NCBI GenBank assembly: GCA_015478675.1
Contig: JADMIH010000142.1
Coordinates: 1-10,142, forward strand
Direction: 5' to 3'
Length of the DNA: 10,142 nt
Origin: Chloroflexota bacterium
Lineage (GTDB): Bacteria > Chloroflexota > Chloroflexia > QHBQ01 > JADMIH01
The translations under genes and the position numbers were made by a program. The notes beneath the pieces are model-generated. The model had not been told where the DNA came from, did no database searches, and saw only the letters and a program-made list of their open reading frames with translations. Below are positions 8,196 to 10,142 of this stretch, piece by piece. Numbering within the stretch: the first letter of the stretch is position 1; the number at the start of each line of letters is the position of its first letter.

Positions 8196-9264
8196 TGACC
8201 TTTACCCCAACGGCGTTAGCCAGCGCCGGCGCTGACACCCCATCTGCCAGGTCAACCCTTCTGCCCACAGCTGCCGCTACTCTACTGAGGTCTTCAAGGA
8301 GTTGGCGGCATTTGTCAGGGCGCAACGACTGTCCCCCGTCTGACATTGCGTGCTCCGGGTGGCTATGTACTTCGATAAGCAGGCCATCACCACCGGCCGC
8401 GATAGCTCCAAGGGAGACGGGCGTCACCAGGTCCCAACGTCCGGTGCCGTGACTGGGATCGGCGATCACCGGCAAGTGGGTAAGCGACTTGAGGACAGGT
8501 ATGGCGTTTATGTCGAAGGTAGAGCGTGTAGCCTTTTCAAAAGTGCGAATCCCGCGCTCGCAAAGCATTACCTGAGTGTTGCCCTGGGAAAGGACATACT
8601 CAGCGGCCAAGAGTAGCTCCTCTATTGTGGAACTCATGCCGCGCTTGATAAGCACGGGCTTGCTTTGCCGCCCTACCTCCTCCAGCAGACGGTAGTTTTG
8701 CATGTTGCGCGTGCCTATCTGCAATATGTCGGCGTAGTGTGCCACCAGCGCCACCTCATCAGGAGCCATTACCTCTGTGATAATGGAGATGCCCAACTCT
8801 TCGCGCACGTCGGCGAGGATATGCAGAGCCTCCTCACCGAGCCCCTGAAAGCTGTATGGAGAGGTTCGCGGCTTGAAGGCGCCCCCACGCATGATCTTGA
8901 CGCCCATCTCTTTGAGCTGCCGGGCGACCTCGAAGGTCTGTTCTCTACTCTCTACCGAGCACGGCCCGGCCATGAAGGTTATCCCTTTGCCGCCTATCAG
9001 CGCGTCGTTTACACGTATAACCGTGTCGGTAGGCTGGAAATCTCGGCTCGCCAGCTTGTACGGCTGTAGTATTGGCACTACCTTCTCCACCCCCGCCAGC
9101 GAAATAAAGTGCTCCGGGTCGAGCGGGCGATCATTGCCGATAACACCGATAATCACCCTTTCAGCGCCACTGGATACGTGGGGTTTGTATCCAAGCTCGC
9201 ATATTCGCTCTATCACGCCACCGACCTCGGCAGCGCCGCTCCCCATCCGCATAACTACTATCAT
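8185..9264 (-). CDS. aroF: DAHP synthase, type I-beta with N-terminal regulatory domain
   Basis: Condenses PEP and erythrose-4-phosphate to DAHP, the entry step of the shikimate pathway. The 359 residues align almost end to end with what I recall of the Thermotoga maritima enzyme. Residues 1-70 form the ferredoxin/ACT-like domain known there to bind Tyr for feedback inhibition. The TIM barrel has AGPCSVES (99-106), [18 protein letters not shown] (126-143), IKRG (206-209), CERGIRTF (235-242), DPSHGTGR (269-276) and [13 protein letters not shown] (298-310). The metal ligands are Cys102, His272, Glu298 and Asp309. About 20 residues at the C-terminus exceed the family core. The start has AAGGAAG 8 nt upstream, 40 nt after aroH. 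The symbol follows common usage for this type; aroG or aroA are used elsewhere. Confidence 0.95.
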   Translation of the reverse strand: MIVVMRMGSGAAEVGGVIERICELGYKPHVSSGAERVIIGVIGNDRPLDPEHFISLAGVEKVVPILQPYKLASRDFQPTDTVIRVNDALIGGKGITFMAGPCSVESREQTFEVARQLKEMGVKIMRGGAFKPRTSPYSFQGLGEEALHILADVREELGISIITEVMAPDEVALVAHYADILQIGTRNMQNYRLLEEVGRQSKPVLIKRGMSSTIEELLLAAEYVLSQGNTQVMLCERGIRTFEKATRSTFDINAIPVLKSLTHLPVIADPSHGTGRWDLVTPVSLGAIAAGGDGLLIEVHSHPEHAMSDGGQSLRPDKCRQLLEDLSRVAAAVGRRVDLADGVSAPALANAVGVKVNAA

Positions 9265-9304
9265 CCGATTTACTTCCTTTCTTCACTACCACGCTTTGCC
9301 CGTC

Positions 9305-9721
9305 TCAGCGTAGCGTTTTGGCCTGCGCAGTATCATCAGCGCGTAAAGACTCGGTGCCTCTGAGGTAAATATGCCTTATCTCCTTTTGCCCCTTGGTGGT
9401 GTTCCAATGAAGCAGCGCTCTTATGCAACGGGTAAGCGCGCCCGGCTTATCCATCTCGGTAGCTCCGATCATCGGCACGTACTCCCAGCCTGCCATGTGC
9501 CTTGCCGCCTCCGCTGGGAAGGCTGAGTGCAAGTCAGGGGTTGTGGTGAAAAATGCGCTTGCCAGGTCGTCCGGGTGGATGCCATTTGTGGCGAGTATAG
9601 CCTCGATTAGCTCGGTGGTGGCCGAGTGTATCTCCTCACGGCTGTCCGCCAGCGCCAGAGTAGCTCCGCGCACGCCGCGGCAGATAATCTGCGCCTGTCG
9701 GTTGTTCGCTTCTCTATCCAT
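9305..9721 (-). CDS. aroH: Chorismate mutase, AroH type
   Basis: Rearranges chorismate to prephenate, the branch step toward Phe and Tyr. The 138-residue protein matches the monofunctional Bacillus subtilis AroH trimer family (about 127 residues), not the helical AroQ type. Conserved pieces are RGVRGAT (15-21, Arg18 matching Bs Arg7), TTTPDLHSAFPAEAAR (59-74, Arg74 matching Bs Arg63), WEYVPM (79-84), TEMD (88-91, Glu89 matching Bs Glu78), CIRALL (99-104, Arg101 matching Bs Arg90) and RHIYL (116-120, Tyr119 matching Bs Tyr108). Bs Cys75 is Gly86 here. The frame is open 21 codons upstream through the terminator, but the ATG at 9721 has AAGGAGG 4 nt ahead and gives the family N-terminus. It is the first enzyme gene, directly after the attenuator. 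Confidence 0.95.
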   Translation of the reverse strand: MDREANNRQAQIICRGVRGATLALADSREEIHSATTELIEAILATNGIHPDDLASAFFTTTPDLHSAFPAEAARHMAGWEYVPMIGATEMDKPGALTRCIRALLHWNTTKGQKEIRHIYLRGTESLRADDTAQAKTLR

Positions 9722-9740
9722 CTGGCCTCCTTCCTGTGCC

Positions 9741-9775
9741 AAACAAAAAGAGCGTGGGCTTTTGCCACGCTCTTT
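9741..9775 (-). terminator. Intrinsic terminator in the operon leader (attenuator)
   Basis: On the minus strand AAAGAGCGTGG (9775-9765) and CCACGCTCTTT (9757-9747) form a perfect 11-bp stem with a 7-nt loop. It is followed by a U-rich run, TTTTTGTTT (9749-9741). It lies between the leader peptide stop codon and the aroH ribosome binding site, so it would end transcription before any enzyme gene. A strong terminator inside an operon leader is the hallmark of attenuation. Confidence 0.9.
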
Positions 9776-9882
9776 ATAGTCCAATGCTAATCTTTATTCG
9801 GTTAGAGTGCTAGGGGAGTTTTCCTGGTGCGTGGCAACGGCTGGTTGATACAGGATAATACCACCAGTAATAGCGGTTGCCA
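9747..9882 (-). promoter_or_regulatory. Mutually exclusive leader RNA pairings (attenuation switch)
   Basis: Four segments can be drawn on the transcript. Segment 2, TTGCCACGC (9837-9829), is perfectly complementary over 9 nt to segment 3, GCGTGGCAA (9770-9762), which contains the 5' arm of the terminator; this pairing would be the antiterminator. Segment 1, TGGCAAC (9882-9876), pairs over 7 nt with GTTGCCA (9838-9832) of segment 2, helped by CTGGT (9867-9863) with ACCAG (9845-9841), and would free segment 3 to form the terminator with segment 4. The Trp codon region CTGGTG (9867-9862) can also pair with CACCAG (9829-9824). A ribosome stalled at the first Tyr/Trp codons would mask segment 1 and leave segment 2 free, favouring antitermination. 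The segments are seen in sequence; the mechanism is inferred. Confidence 0.8.
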
Positions 9883-9980
9883 TATTCGCAGGTAGATGTG
9901 CAGGTGCCACAGCACAAGTCTGTGCTACAGGCACTGCCCCTCTGAACATCTCTCTTCCGTTGTGCTGCGAACGTCGCCAT
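9810..9980 (-). CDS. Leader peptide with Tyr-Tyr-Trp-Trp-Tyr-Tyr run
   Basis: This short ORF of 56 codons starts at an ATG with AGGAG 5 nt upstream (9990-9986), about 20 nt from the predicted transcription start, and ends at TAG. Residues 37-42 are YYWWYY, encoded TAT TAC TGG TGG TAT TAT at 9872-9855; another Tyr is residue 33. Six aromatic residues of the rarest classes in a row, just before competing RNA hairpins and a terminator, identify it as an attenuation leader rather than an enzyme. It is longer than classic leaders such as E. coli TrpL (14 residues). The first half is basic and then Cys-rich: Cys18, 23, 24, 27 and 31, with another at 49. It matches no family I know. Phe occurs only once, at residue 4, away from the stall run. 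Confidence 0.85.
   Translation of the reverse strand: MATFAAQRKRDVQRGSACSTDLCCGTCTSTCEYGNRYYWWYYPVSTSRCHAPGKLP
9904..9934 (-). promoter_or_regulatory. Upstream hairpin inside the leader ORF
   Basis: AGCACA (9926-9921) pairs perfectly with TGTGCT (9916-9911) around a GACT tetraloop. After a small internal loop, GTGCC (9934-9930) pairs with GGCAC (9908-9904). The hairpin covers the codons of the Cys-rich part of the leader peptide, about 30 nt ahead of the Tyr/Trp run. It could be a pause hairpin that synchronises polymerase with the first ribosome. That role is inference; the pairing is visible. Confidence 0.4.
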
Positions 9981-9996
9981 TCCGGCTCCTCGTAGT

Positions 9997-10019
9997 TATT
10001 TGCTCTATTGTAGCAAATA
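9997..10019. promoter_or_regulatory. Palindromic operator candidate over the -10 box
   Basis: The minus strand reads TATTTGCT, 7 nt, AGCAAATA: a perfect 8+8 bp dyad centred on the -10 hexamer and reaching past the predicted start site. Most of it lies upstream of the start, so it cannot act as an RNA hairpin and would be read as DNA. A dimeric repressor bound here would block polymerase. It does not match the E. coli TrpR or TyrR site consensus that I know. The regulator is unknown. Confidence 0.55.
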
Positions 10020-10035
10020 GTTCTGCCAATATCAA
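10007..10035 (-). promoter_or_regulatory. Sigma70-type promoter of the aromatic operon
   Basis: The -35 box is TTGATA (10035-10030), followed by a 17-bp spacer and TACAAT (10012-10007) as -10. Each hexamer is one base from consensus and the spacing is optimal. The predicted start near 10000 gives a 20-nt untranslated region before the leader peptide. No comparable promoter was noticed between the leader and aroQ, so this is probably the main promoter for all nine enzyme genes. Confidence 0.85.
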
Positions 10036-10102
10036 GAGCGGATCAGGATGTGGGTGTTCGGGATAGGGGTGGAGCAATTGTCAAGGGGTGTATACCACCT
10101 AT

Positions 10103-10142
10103 CCTCACCCCCAACGCACCCTCACCCCCAACCCCCTCTCCC
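10103..10142. repeat. C-rich tandem repeat, running off the window edge
   Basis: The 13-mer CCTCACCCCCAAC occurs perfectly at 10103-10115 and again at 10120-10132, a 17-bp period. It is followed by CCCCTCTCCC (10133-10142), the same 10-mer that starts the hairpins at 1560 and 1647. The element therefore belongs to the same family as the 1547-1684 repeat. Its other arm, if any, lies outside the window. It sits about 70 bp upstream of the operon promoter. Confidence 0.65.

Noticed and set aside
9722..9784. A start for aroH 21 codons further upstream
   Set aside because: Those codons run through the terminator hairpin and U-tract, have no ribosome binding site, and lie before the family N-terminus. 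The ATG at 9721 has a strong AAGGAGG.
9722..10000. T-box riboswitch or TRAP-type control in the operon leader
   Set aside because: I saw no T-box consensus sequence before the terminator and no regular run of spaced GAG/UAG triplets. The leader peptide with Tyr/Trp codons explains the region better.

Overview
The window holds an almost complete aromatic amino acid supra-operon on the minus strand, so transcription runs from right to left. GC content is moderately high by eye. The C-rich intergenic repeats, the Thermotoga-like DAHP synthase and the gene set would fit a member of Chloroflexota, but this is a low-confidence inference and no taxonomic marker is present.

Right edge, 9722-10142: a control region. 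It has a near-consensus sigma70-type promoter (TTGATA, 17 bp, TACAAT), a perfect 8+8 bp dyad centred on the -10 box, and a short ORF not listed among larger genes. This ORF encodes a 56-residue leader peptide containing the run Tyr-Tyr-Trp-Trp-Tyr-Tyr. An intrinsic terminator follows, just before the first enzyme gene. A 9-nt segment of the leader ORF is perfectly complementary to the 5' arm and loop start of that terminator. A second segment next to the Tyr/Trp codons can pair with the same 9-nt region. This is the layout of ribosome-mediated attenuation, apparently sensing Tyr and Trp together. It is the most interesting signal in the window.

Operon body, 1867-9721, in transcription order: aroH (chorismate mutase), aroF (DAHP synthase), tyrA (prephenate/arogenate dehydrogenase), aroA (EPSP synthase), aroE (shikimate dehydrogenase), aroC (chorismate synthase), aroK (shikimate kinase), aroB (3-dehydroquinate synthase) and aroQ (type II dehydroquinase). 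All seven steps from PEP plus erythrose-4-phosphate to chorismate are present, followed by chorismate mutase and the Tyr-branch dehydrogenase. Prephenate dehydratase and an aminotransferase are not in the window. Junctions are tight: a 40-nt gap, an 11-nt overlap, two 4-nt overlaps, a 10-nt gap, then overlaps of 4, 13 and 4 nt. The genes are therefore probably co-transcribed and often translationally coupled.

Intergenic, 1408-1866: a 41-bp inverted repeat around a small central hairpin, a partial third copy, and a separate extended -10 promoter for the last gene. The same repeat family reappears at the right edge of the window.

Left end, 61-1407: a 12-TM major facilitator protein of the UMF1/Atg22-like type. 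It is on the same strand but seems to be an independent transcription unit with unknown substrate.
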